A stretch of DNA of 64,000 nt from JABSOG01 sp047617105 (GTDB lineage: Bacteria; Pseudomonadota; Gammaproteobacteria; Enterobacterales; Alteromonadaceae): contig JBLGCB010000003.1 of NCBI GenBank assembly GCA_047617105.1, positions 1-64,000 on the forward strand, in the 5' to 3' direction. Both the position numbers and the translations under genes were made by a program. A model generated the notes under the pieces. It was not told the DNA's origin and ran no database searches. It saw only the letters and a program-made list of their open reading frames with translations. Numbering within the stretch: the first letter of the stretch is position 1; every line of letters starts with the position of its first letter. Below are positions 37,937 through 45,564 of this stretch, piece by piece.

Positions 37937-39238
37937 ATGCAACCACCAACGTTAAGTGGAGGCTGGCCAATCATTGGTCACCTGCCGCAATTTATAAAAG
38001 ATAAAGCACAGCTTTTTAACCGTGGATATGATGAACTGGGCGATATATTTACCGTTAAAGTTCCCCATACCATGGTCGTACTGAGTGGCCCTGAGCGTCA
38101 TAAGTGGTTTTATAAAGAAACTGATAAAGGACTCAATGTTGAAAAAGCTTATGAGATCTTAAAATATGCCTTGGGTGAGGTTTTGCTCACCGCAAATGAA
38201 GAACAATACGCGAAGCAACGTAAGTTTTTACACCTTATCCTAAATGCTGAGCAAAACGAAACTTATGTTAAAGCAATGAACATCGAAGTCGACGCATGGC
38301 TTGCGCGTTTAGGCGACAGTGGCAAAATGGAAATCATGGAAGAGCTACAACTGGTATCGCAATCAGTAGCCGGTCATGCCTTTGCTGGAGCAAATTTTCG
38401 TGAAGAATTAGGCGATGCATTTTGGACCGCCTACTCTGACATTGCTGACTCGTTAAACATGATCTTACCGCCTAGTTGGCCGTTGCCCAAATATAAAAGG
38501 CGAGACAAAGCAAGAGTCAAGGTACGAGAAATTTTGGGTCGCCTCTGTGCTCAGCGCAGTGGTAAAGCGGAAGAATATGATGATGTGATATCACTATTGG
38601 TCAACACCAAGCTAAAAGATGGCGCTTTTATGTCTGAGAATGAGGTCGCTGACCTTTGGGTCGGCCTGATGTTCGCCGGTCATGATACCACTGCACGGCA
38701 ATCTGCATGGAGTGTCATACTCAGTCTAAAGCACCCAGAATACCTAGCAAGATTACAGGCAGAGGTCGACGGGTTGGGTGATGAAATCACCCTATCAGAT
38801 TTAAAAAAGCTGCCGTTAACCTTTCAGGTTATTGATGAAGTGACTCGTTTAAAACCTTCTGCTGATATGTTACTGCGCGTGGCCACCGAAGACCTCAAGG
38901 TTGGCGAATTCTCCATTCCAGCAGGTTCCCATGTGGTTGTCGCAGCGGGTTGCTCTCATAATATGGAAACCCATTTTAAAGAGCCGCATTTATTTGACCC
39001 AGATCGATTCAGTAGAGAACGTCGAGAAGGGCAAAGAGAGTGTATTATGGGATTCGGTGGTGGTCGGCGTAAATGCGCAGGTATTCATTTCGCTAAATAT
39101 GAGATGGTGATAATCTTAGCCAAATTACTGAAAAACTATGATTTGACCTTGCTGACACCAAAAACAGTGGTGACTCAAGCATTGGCGGGACCGCCGCGCC
39201 CAACTGCCACCTATATTTCGTATCAACGAAAACCTTAA
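37937..39238 (+). CDS. cytochrome P450, CYP51-like
   Basis: About 433 residues. The N-terminus (PPTLSGGWPIIGHLP) resembles bacterial CYP51-type P450s. The I helix has AGHDTT, the K helix ExxR (EVTR), and the heme loop FGGGRRKCAG with the cysteine ligand. There is no membrane anchor, so the protein is soluble and needs a ferredoxin partner not seen here. It most likely oxidises the released or carrier-bound product of the PKS/NRPS. Two starts are possible: ATG 37889 and ATG 37937, each with a GGA six bases upstream. The later one is preferred because the conserved region begins there and the 48 bases between are AT-rich and low in complexity. Confidence 0.9.
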   Translation: MQPPTLSGGWPIIGHLPQFIKDKAQLFNRGYDELGDIFTVKVPHTMVVLSGPERHKWFYKETDKGLNVEKAYEILKYALGEVLLTANEEQYAKQRKFLHLILNAEQNETYVKAMNIEVDAWLARLGDSGKMEIMEELQLVSQSVAGHAFAGANFREELGDAFWTAYSDIADSLNMILPPSWPLPKYKRRDKARVKVREILGRLCAQRSGKAEEYDDVISLLVNTKLKDGAFMSENEVADLWVGLMFAGHDTTARQSAWSVILSLKHPEYLARLQAEVDGLGDEITLSDLKKLPLTFQVIDEVTRLKPSADMLLRVATEDLKVGEFSIPAGSHVVVAAGCSHNMETHFKEPHLFDPDRFSRERREGQRECIMGFGGGRRKCAGIHFAKYEMVIILAKLLKNYDLTLLTPKTVVTQALAGPPRPTATYISYQRKP

Positions 39239-39241
39239 AAC

Positions 39242-39273
39242 AATATCGTGCGTTAAACATCACGCACGATATT
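39242..39273 (+). terminator. inverted repeat after the P450 gene
   Basis: A perfect 12-bp stem (arms 39242-39253 and 39262-39273, AATATCGTGCGT and its complement) with an 8-base loop, four bases after the P450 stop. The T tract is weak. It probably marks the 3' end of the biosynthetic operon, and could also serve the minus-strand gene at 39507-39818. Confidence 0.65.
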
Positions 39274-39280
39274 AATCTGT

Positions 39281-39314
39281 ATCAGTCGCTGACGAGTGAT
39301 CATCTGCGACTGAT
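39281..39314. repeat. 9-bp inverted repeat
   Basis: Arms ATCAGTCGC (39281-39289) and GCGACTGAT (39306-39314) are separated by 16 bases. It lies seven bases after the probable terminator hairpin. Function unknown; it may be a second terminator stem or a protein binding site. Confidence 0.45.
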
Positions 39315-39506
39315 GCCAACAATCTGAGCTAAATCATACTCGTATTGTCAGAAAGTATGTCACTGTTCAGCGTGCTTAAATTTTGCTTCAGAACAAGGCA
39401 TTGTTGCACGGAAAATAGGCGCACATAGGTCATATGTTACTATTTGAGTACGACAATAACGCCGTTATGGTGCGAAAGATGAGTGCGCTGAATAGTAACA
39501 AAAGTA

Positions 39507-39818
39507 TTACAATACTTTCTTGTACAACTTGCTTTCAGTGCTACCTTCAACAAAAAGCTCTTCATGTCCTTGCGACATTTTCGCTTGGTGAGTTGTATCT
39601 TCTTCACAAGCTTGCTGAAAAGAATGCATCTCGTCCAGTGAATCAAATGCTTGTACGAAAACAAGAGAATCTTGCTTACCTACTACTGGAATATGAACCG
39701 TGACAGGTTCTTTACAGTTAGGTTGGTCATTAACCCAAGCTGCTCGTTCTTTGGCCCATGCAACTGCTTCATTGTATTTGCCGCATTTGATGTCGTGAGA
39801 CAGCGAATAAGTGATCAT
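39507..39818 (-). CDS. small dimeric alpha/beta-barrel-like protein (NIPSNAP/ABM type?)
   Basis: 103 residues. The start at 39818 is chosen because AGAGG lies eight bases upstream on the minus strand; a 19-residue longer frame has no such site. The pattern of strands (MITYSLSHDI, VTVHIPVVG, LVFVQAF), a helix with AVAWAKERAAWVND, and the ending E-x-F-V-E-G-S fits ferredoxin-like dimeric barrel proteins of the antibiotic monooxygenase or NIPSNAP kind. Such proteins act as small oxygenases, cyclases or binding proteins in natural-product pathways. It is transcribed towards the P450 gene, so it is not in the main operon. The family assignment is by pattern only. Confidence 0.6.
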   Translation of the reverse strand: MITYSLSHDIKCGKYNEAVAWAKERAAWVNDQPNCKEPVTVHIPVVGKQDSLVFVQAFDSLDEMHSFQQACEEDTTHQAKMSQGHEELFVEGSTESKLYKKVL

Positions 39819-39875
39819 GTATGTTACCTCTTCTAATTGCCAAACAATTGTTTCTTCATTATTTTGATTTGGCAT

Positions 39876-40434
39876 TGTTTAAATTCGAAGACCTATAAAT
39901 GTGCCTTCTATGATGCATTTGAATATACCATTAATACGCCAACATCATCGTTGGCTATGTTTCCAAACACAAGGTAATTTATAGACTATTTGCAACCAAA
40001 TGGGTAGGGCACAATGCAAAAAAATTGTTATAAATCATTCATTAACCAATATTATTACCTTATATTGATCTTTTTTATTTGACTTGCCAAAATACTGCTT
40101 CAAGTGGTCGCATCTTACCTTGTACCTTGCCTTGTACCTTTGCTAATTAATCAAGGTAACTTGGCTTGTACCTTGTGTTATTTTAGTCAATAAAACGAAT
40201 TGCACAGTGCTTCTAAAAGATGCTAGGCTATGCCCGCAGATCAGATCGCACTCATGACAGCCGCCAAAAAAACACGCTATCACCTTTCGGACTTTTGTTT
40301 AAATAGTGTAGATTCTGCACAGGAATTTCGATTTTTATCCATAATACAACGAGTATTAAATGAAGCCTGCCAACTAAAATTTGACGCGCAATGCATTATT
40401 TCCCCTTTAAAATAATTACAGGTAAATATAGGTT
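39876..40434. other. 559-bp AT-rich stretch without a firm gene
   Basis: Upstream of both the minus-strand small gene and the plus-strand methyltransferase, so promoters for both must lie here. It contains three 12-mers described separately. A 61-codon frame at 40230-40415 (MPADQIALMTAAKKTRY...) ends 19 bases before the methyltransferase start. It has no convincing ribosome binding site and no recognisable family, so it is not called as a gene. Confidence 0.5.
40118..40175. repeat. three CTTGTACCTT repeats
   Basis: CCTTGTACCTTG (40118-40129) is followed directly by CCTTGTACCTTT (40130-40141). A third copy, GCTTGTACCTTG, is at 40164-40175, and CAAGGTAAC (40152-40160) gives an inverted part. 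They lie about 260 bases before the methyltransferase gene. They could be binding sites of a regulator or simple slippage repeats. Confidence 0.6.
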
Positions 40435-41301
40435 ATGAGTAACGGCGAACAAGCAATTCAAGATATATCAGACACAGGTCGGTGGGTAGCAGTTTACCGG
40501 GCTCGGGAAAATAATCGCGATGATGCAATATTTCATGACGATTATGCACAGCTTTTGGCTGGCCAACGCGGAGAAGACATTGCGTCCAAGATGAATTTCC
40601 CTGAGAACCATGGTTGGTCTTATGTCATTCGCACCTATTTATTTGATCAATTAATTGCCAGCGAAATCGCTCAAGGTGTCGACCTAGTCATCAACCTCGC
40701 AGCCGGATTGGACACTCGTCCTTATAGAATGTCATTGCCGCAATCCCTGATGTGGGTCGAAGTGGATTTTCCAGAAATACTCTCCTACAAAGAGGACATT
40801 TTGAGCAATGCTCAGCCAAACTGTCAGTTAGAACGGGTGAAAATGGATCTAAGCAATAACGAGGCACGAAAGGCGCTATTTGATGATTTGGCAGAAAAAT
40901 ATCGAAAAATCCTGGTCTTATCTGAAGGGTTATTGGTCTATTTTACCACTGAAGATGTCGCAAAACTGTCCTTAGAGCTGGCTTCGTATCAGAGCATCCA
41001 GCGTTGGATTTTTGATTTAGTCTCACCTATGCAGCTTCGTATTCTGCTACGGATGATAGGAAAACAATTAGATGAAGGCGGTGCAAAACTACAATTTGCA
41101 CCAAAAGAGGGGGTTGAGTTTTTTTCTTCTTATCATTGGAAAGCACTTGATGTGAAAGGGCTTTTAAAAACGGCAGCAGACTTTAACCGATTGTCATTTG
41201 GGATGCGTTTGTTAGCAAAAATCCCAGAGCCCAAAGGCGCACCGGGCCTTAGACCATGGTCGGGTGTTTGTCTGATGTCCAACAATGCCAGTGGTCATTA
41301 G
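40435..41301 (+). CDS. class I SAM methyltransferase, LCMT/PPM family
   Basis: 288 residues. The family pattern is clear: AVYRARENNRDDAIFHDDYA near the N-terminus, VINLAAGLDTRPYRM as motif I, EVDFPEILSYKEDIL, and VLSEGLLVYF. Leucine-carboxyl-methyltransferase-like proteins in bacteria often methylate carboxylates or hydroxyls of secondary metabolites. The gene is 1.2 kb beyond the P450, separated by hairpins and a minus-strand gene, so it is either an outlying tailoring gene or unrelated. If part of the cluster, it could methylate the carboxylate left after thioesterase hydrolysis (inference). Confidence 0.85.
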   Translation: MSNGEQAIQDISDTGRWVAVYRARENNRDDAIFHDDYAQLLAGQRGEDIASKMNFPENHGWSYVIRTYLFDQLIASEIAQGVDLVINLAAGLDTRPYRMSLPQSLMWVEVDFPEILSYKEDILSNAQPNCQLERVKMDLSNNEARKALFDDLAEKYRKILVLSEGLLVYFTTEDVAKLSLELASYQSIQRWIFDLVSPMQLRILLRMIGKQLDEGGAKLQFAPKEGVEFFSSYHWKALDVKGLLKTAADFNRLSFGMRLLAKIPEPKGAPGLRPWSGVCLMSNNASGH

Positions 41302-41831
41302 CACTTATTTCCACTGACCTATAGCTAATGCCCGTCTTGAAACGAAGTTCCACTTGCTTGAACGCAGTTTCCTCCAGAAATCTCACATGGATATGAGTTT
41401 CTGGACGATAACTAGCGGTGAAGAACCCATCTATATTGAGTGAAAAGAGATTTAGCATTGCTTTTTTACCCAGAATCTGTTTAAATCCCCCACCAGACAA
41501 AATACAAAGCGTGATAACATCACTCACGCTAATTTATAAACAGAGGAGACCTATCATGTATTTGTGCCGTATATCTATCGCACTTATCATTAACAATCTA
41601 TTCTTTCAGTCCGCCTTAACCTAATGCGATGAATTTCGGGCTGAATGTAAACCATATCTAAACCAGATCTACCCCAGATAAGAAAGTTACTCTATTCAAA
41701 GGCAACCATGCTTTTTATAAGCATCCGAGCTGGCTTGAGTATTCATCTGCATTATTAACCTCTTTCGCTCTGATAAAGAGCATGTTAATAAAAAGCAGGG
41801 CGCTGTCCTGTGCACAGAGAAATCGAATACC
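41302..41831. other. 530-bp intergenic stretch
   Basis: No complete gene is seen. It contains a strong ribosome binding site (CAGAGGAGACC, 41541-41551) followed by a very short frame and broken coding-like segments, listed separately as a possible relic. The promoter of the ABC-F gene must be here. Confidence 0.5.
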
Positions 41832-41835
41832 ATGA
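41556..41835 (+). pseudogene. possible relic of a small secreted protein gene
   Basis: An ATG five bases after GAGGAGACC starts a 22-codon frame ending SALT-stop, whose hydrophobic sequence (ISIALIINNLFF) looks like a signal peptide. After the TAA the same frame continues as CDEFRAECKPYLNQIYP to a second stop. Then another frame stays open (KVTLFKGNHAFYKHPSWLEY) up to the ABC-F start. Signal peptide, cysteine-containing segment and third block look like one gene broken by a stop and a frameshift. No family recognised. Confidence 0.3.
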
Positions 41836-43583
41836 GCGCATTACTACAATTAATTGATATATCTTATTCACATAGTCATGAGACCTTATTCGAAGGGCTC
41901 AACCTCACCATTAATCAGCATGATAAAATCGGCCTCGTGGGTCATAACGGCACTGGTAAAAGTACCCTGCTGTCATTGATCAAAGGCGACAAATCCCTCG
42001 ACGCTGGTGAAATCAGAAAACCCAACGCCGTCAAAGTCGGCATCGTCGAACAGTTTGTCGACAAAACGCTGCAAACCGCCACCTTAATCGACGCTGTGAT
42101 TGCAGTAATACCCGAAGATGATCGCCTCAGTAATAGCTGGCAAGCCGAAAGTCAGTTGATGACACTGGGATTCAGTGCTGAGCAGTTTTCATTGCCAGTC
42201 GCCGGGCTCAGTGGTGGTCAGCAAAACCTGCTGCTAATTGCACGCGCCCTAGTGCAACAACCAGATGTGTTGCTGATGGATGAACCAGGCAACCATATGG
42301 ATATTTCGGCATTGGCTAGGCTGGAGCAGTTTTTGGCGCTAGAGTGTCAATGCCCATTTCTGATCATCTCCCATGATCAATACCTGCTGGATAACGTCTG
42401 TAAAAAGACGGTTTTCTTACGTGATAAACGCACTTACGAGTTTGACTTGCCGTTTGAGCAGGCATTTGAACGCTTGGTCGAAGAAGACCGGGTGGCGCAA
42501 AATCGTCGGGCGTTAGAAGAAAAGGAAATCAAACGGCTGCAAGCCACGGCCAAACGACTGGCCATTTGGGGTCAGCAGCACGATAACGAAAAGTTTGTCC
42601 GTCGCGCCAAATCGATGGAAAAACGGATTGTGAAGCTTGATCAAAGCAAAACTGAAGTTAGTAAAGGCTCACCGCTGAATCTGACCCTGAAAAACCATAG
42701 CCTCGGGGCAAAGCAAGTGATGGCGATGGAAAACTGTGCCATTCGCACCCCAGACCAAGTGCGTTTACTGCTCGATATTGAGTTACTGGTGATCCGCCCG
42801 GGCGACCGGATTGCATTACTGGGCATTAATGGGGTGGGTAAATCCTCTACCCTTGAGACCATCAGAAAAGCCTGTGCCAGCGAGGAACCACCCGCAGCCA
42901 ATATCCGCTTTAATCCCAGAGCCGAGTTGGGTTATTACGATCAGGGCCTTGTAACGCTGGACCAAGATCTCACTCGACTCGATTGGTTGCGCCAGTATAC
43001 CCCCGCCAATGAAGATTCATTAAAACATTCGCTGATTAATGCTGGCGTGTCTTATCAGGATTTCGATCGCCGGGTCAACAGTTTAAGTGGTGGCGAAAAA
43101 GCACGAATGATGTTTATGGCATTTGCGCTCAATCAGCCCAACTTTATGATATTAGATGAGCCGACCAACCATATTGACCTTGAGGGAAAAAAACAGCTCA
43201 CTGAGCAGTTGATGAGTTCGGGGGCCACTTTGTTGATCACCAGTCACGACCGTCATTTTCTAGATAAAATAGCCACCCGCTGGTTATGGATTGATCAGGG
43301 TAAACTGGTGGAAGTCACCAGTGGTGATGATTTTTATCAAAGCCTGATAGGTGCTGGTATGAGCGCAGATAAGATGAAAACAGTGGCAACCGATCGCAGT
43401 GATGATAGCTCAGCTGTTGATACCGCTGAACCAATGACCGATGAAGACCAGTTGCTGGCACGGGCCGATGAACTTGAAACTAAGTTAACGGCTGATTTGG
43501 CGCGCAAAGCCAAGTTCCAAAAAGCCCATTTACATGCACAATGGCAGCAGGAGCTGGAAGAAATTTGGGCGCAGCTGGGATAA
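41832..43583 (+). CDS. ABC-F family ATPase (ribosome-associated)
   Basis: 583 residues, two ABC domains and no membrane segments. First domain: Walker A GHNGTGKST, signature LSGGQQ, Walker B LLMDEPGNHMD (Gly where most family members have Thr). Second domain: GINGVGKSS, LSGGEKAR, LDEPTNHID. Between them is a charged linker helix (VEEDRVAQNRRALEEKEIKRL...), and the C-terminus is a charged helix. ABC-F proteins work on ribosomes, in translation or in antibiotic resistance by target protection. Its place near a biosynthetic cluster makes self-resistance possible, but it is 2.6 kb beyond the P450 and could equally be a housekeeping member. Confidence 0.92.
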   Translation: MSALLQLIDISYSHSHETLFEGLNLTINQHDKIGLVGHNGTGKSTLLSLIKGDKSLDAGEIRKPNAVKVGIVEQFVDKTLQTATLIDAVIAVIPEDDRLSNSWQAESQLMTLGFSAEQFSLPVAGLSGGQQNLLLIARALVQQPDVLLMDEPGNHMDISALARLEQFLALECQCPFLIISHDQYLLDNVCKKTVFLRDKRTYEFDLPFEQAFERLVEEDRVAQNRRALEEKEIKRLQATAKRLAIWGQQHDNEKFVRRAKSMEKRIVKLDQSKTEVSKGSPLNLTLKNHSLGAKQVMAMENCAIRTPDQVRLLLDIELLVIRPGDRIALLGINGVGKSSTLETIRKACASEEPPAANIRFNPRAELGYYDQGLVTLDQDLTRLDWLRQYTPANEDSLKHSLINAGVSYQDFDRRVNSLSGGEKARMMFMAFALNQPNFMILDEPTNHIDLEGKKQLTEQLMSSGATLLITSHDRHFLDKIATRWLWIDQGKLVEVTSGDDFYQSLIGAGMSADKMKTVATDRSDDSSAVDTAEPMTDEDQLLARADELETKLTADLARKAKFQKAHLHAQWQQELEEIWAQLG

Positions 43584-43593
43584 TCTAACCAAG

Positions 43594-43623
43594 TTGAGCG
43601 TCGCAGGTTGATGCGACGCTCAA
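43594..43623 (+). terminator. stem-loop terminator after the ABC-F gene
   Basis: A perfect 12-bp stem (43594-43605 TTGAGCGTCGCA with 43612-43623) and a 6-base loop, 10 bases after the stop. The T tract is poor but the stem is GC-rich. Confidence 0.65.
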
Positions 43624-43664
43624 TGCTATATTGTCATTAACAAAGTCTCCTAGGAAACTAACTG

Positions 43665-43693
43665 TTGAAAAAATTCTCCATGAGGACTAGAAT
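43665..43693 (+). promoter_or_regulatory. sigma70-type promoter of the toxin-antitoxin operon
   Basis: TTGAAA (43665-43670), 17-base spacer, TAGAAT (43688-43693), about 35 bases before the antitoxin start. An imperfect palindrome AGTCTCC-TA-GGAAACT (43644-43659) lies just upstream and may be the operator for autoregulation, which is usual for such operons. Confidence 0.6.
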
Positions 43694-43727
43694 CAAAGCT
43701 AGATAAAGAAAATATGGTGCGTTAATA

Positions 43728-44117
43728 ATGTTGAGCGAAGTAAACATTCTCCAGCAAACGGATCCGAAAGTGGTGTCACAAACCGCTTTACGGGTCTTTT
43801 TTAATATCACTGATGGCTGGCAGTTATCAAGCCAAGACACCATGGTGCTATTGGGTGAACCAGCCCGCTCGACGTTTTTTAAATGGCGAAAAGGCGAAGG
43901 TCCGGCCTTAAGCAAAGATACCTTGGAACGCATATCTTACGTGATGGGCATTTACAAAGCATTGCGGTTGTTATTTCCTACTGAAGAACAAGCCAATGCC
44001 TGGCCAAAAAAAGTAAACAAATATTATGATGGTCATTCTGCGCTAGATTTTATGCTCAAAGGCAGTGTCACTCACCTGTCTGATGTGCGGCGTTATTTAG
44101 ATGCCATGCGAGGCTAA
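43728..44117 (+). CDS. Xre/MbcA/ParS-type antitoxin
   Basis: 129 residues. The N-terminal helix-turn-helix region (LLGEPARSTFFKWRKGEG) and the C-terminal toxin-binding domain (ALRLLFPTEEQANAWPKK, followed by ALDFMLKGSVTHLSDVRRYLDAM) are typical of antitoxins of RES-domain toxins. It should bind and neutralise the neighbouring toxin and repress the shared promoter. The stop is one base before the toxin start. Confidence 0.9.
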   Translation: MLSEVNILQQTDPKVVSQTALRVFFNITDGWQLSSQDTMVLLGEPARSTFFKWRKGEGPALSKDTLERISYVMGIYKALRLLFPTEEQANAWPKKVNKYYDGHSALDFMLKGSVTHLSDVRRYLDAMRG

Positions 44118-44118
44118 A

Positions 44119-44802
44119 ATGGATTCTCCTGCGCTTATCTTGCCCCAATGGCCATCTTTACACCGTTTAATCCCCAGTCATTTTCCGCCCATTGATTTAT
44201 TTGAAACGGTTGCCAATCCTGAAGAATTAGCATTGGTGTTTGCCATTGAAGCATTAACCAATGACAGGCTTAAAGAACAAGTTGGCGATTTATATCGGGT
44301 GCCTGCGCATGAAAGAGTCTCAGGCCCGGACTCAACGCCAGTGATGGCCGCATTTACCCACATTGCTTTTTCGAGCCGTTTTACCGATGGCAGCTATGGT
44401 ATTTATTATGGCGCAAATTCACAACAGACCGCAGTGGCAGAAACAGTATTCCATCGCGAGTTTTTTCTGTCCCAGACCAATGAACCAGATACTCAATTGA
44501 CCATGCGTGAATACATCAATCAAGTGGCGTTACCACTGCATGATATTCGTGCCGATCACTACCAACACCTTCATCAACCCGATTCATATCACCAGCCACA
44601 AGCCTTTGCGCAACAGTTAAGGGCACAAGGCAGCAATGGTTTATTGTATCCTAGTGTCAGACGCACGGGCGGAGAATGTATCGCCGCATTCAAGCCAAAA
44701 GCGGTCACGTTACCGGTGCAGGGCCAGCATTTCAGGTATATTTGGTGTGCCCGTCAACAGAAAGTGACGTCGGTGTTATTGCAGCTTGAAGTTGATTTTT
44801 AA
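44119..44802 (+). CDS. RES-domain toxin
   Basis: 227 residues. RES family features: RLIPSHFPP near the N-terminus, RFTDGSYGIYYGA, AVAETVFHRE, and the C-terminal NGLLYPSVRRTGGECIAAF. RES toxins are NAD-degrading or ADP-ribosylating enzymes that arrest growth. The start at 44119 is preferred over 44101 because GAGG lies seven bases upstream and the gene then begins right after the antitoxin stop. Together with 43728-44117 it forms a complete type II toxin-antitoxin pair. Confidence 0.92.
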   Translation: MDSPALILPQWPSLHRLIPSHFPPIDLFETVANPEELALVFAIEALTNDRLKEQVGDLYRVPAHERVSGPDSTPVMAAFTHIAFSSRFTDGSYGIYYGANSQQTAVAETVFHREFFLSQTNEPDTQLTMREYINQVALPLHDIRADHYQHLHQPDSYHQPQAFAQQLRAQGSNGLLYPSVRRTGGECIAAFKPKAVTLPVQGQHFRYIWCARQQKVTSVLLQLEVDF

Positions 44803-44873
44803 CATCAACTATAAAGTCGGGGGAAAATCTGTTATAAAACATTACAGCTAAATAAAAATAAACGTGACGAGAT

Positions 44874-45494
44874 ATGAGAAAATGGCTAATTGCGTTGATG
44901 ATCATTGTGCCGCTGACAAGCTTTGCACTTGAGAGCTCTTTTGTTCTTGGCAATGACATCAACCACAACACTGATTTTGACTTTAAACCTCACCATGGTG
45001 AGGGGCAGTTTGATTCGTACTTGTCGATGACCGTCAATTATGAGCCAATAAAAAATCTGCAACAACAATTGTCAAAACAATATCCCCGCAAACTTCAATC
45101 TAGAGGTGAGGCCCATATTACGGTGATCACACCACCTGAGTATTGGGATTCGTTACGTCATAAAATGACCATGCACGACATTGATCTTATTGCCCGTGCG
45201 CTCAGGATTCAGGCCGCTGAATTTACCGTGTTATGTCTGGGCAAAGCAAAGGCAAAACTGGGTAAACATGTTGAAGAGGCTTTTTATGTGGTGGTTGAAT
45301 CAACGGTATTATTGAGCATCCGCAAAAATGTTCACGCCTTATACATTGAAAAAGGCGGTGACCCGGCAGATTTTAATCCCTTTGCGTTTTACCCACATAT
45401 TACCGTAGGCTTTACCGAGCGAGACTTGTATATCGGTGATGGCGCGATTAAAAATGTTGAGAGCTGTTATGCTGATTTGGTGGCAGCAGGGTAG
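44874..45494 (+). CDS. secreted 2H phosphoesterase-like protein
   Basis: 206 residues with a signal peptide (MRKWLIALMIIVPLTSFA). Two H-x-T motifs, AHITVITPPEYW and PHITVGFTERDLY, are about 100 residues apart, as in the 2H phosphoesterase superfamily (ligT/cyclic phosphodiesterase fold, the RNA-repair-like Swiss Army Knife group). It would act in the periplasm on 2',3'-cyclic or similar phosphoesters; the substrate is unknown. It is a single gene with a weak GACGAG site before the ATG. Confidence 0.8.
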   Translation: MRKWLIALMIIVPLTSFALESSFVLGNDINHNTDFDFKPHHGEGQFDSYLSMTVNYEPIKNLQQQLSKQYPRKLQSRGEAHITVITPPEYWDSLRHKMTMHDIDLIARALRIQAAEFTVLCLGKAKAKLGKHVEEAFYVVVESTVLLSIRKNVHALYIEKGGDPADFNPFAFYPHITVGFTERDLYIGDGAIKNVESCYADLVAAG

Positions 45495-45521
45495 GAGTCA
45501 TCACCTAACGTCATCACCTAT

Positions 45522-45563
45522 GTGACGTCTTCGACGTCATTCGCGCCGGGACGGCGCTCCCAC
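45522..45563. repeat. REP-like palindromic element
   Basis: Two adjacent perfect hairpins: TGACGTC-TTC-GACGTCA (45523-45539) and GCGCCG-GGA-CGGCGC (45543-45557). On the minus strand it reads GTGGGAGCGCCGTCCCGGCG, like REP elements of gammaproteobacteria, which lie between convergent genes as this one does. Confidence 0.6.
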
Positions 45564-45564
45564 G

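Noticed and set aside
40230..40415. 61-codon frame before the LCMT methyltransferase
   Set aside because: No ribosome binding site, no recognisable family; could be chance in AT-rich DNA.
41249..41527. Minus-strand 92-codon frame overlapping the methyltransferase end
   Set aside because: Overlaps a real gene, no ribosome binding site, composition not protein-like.
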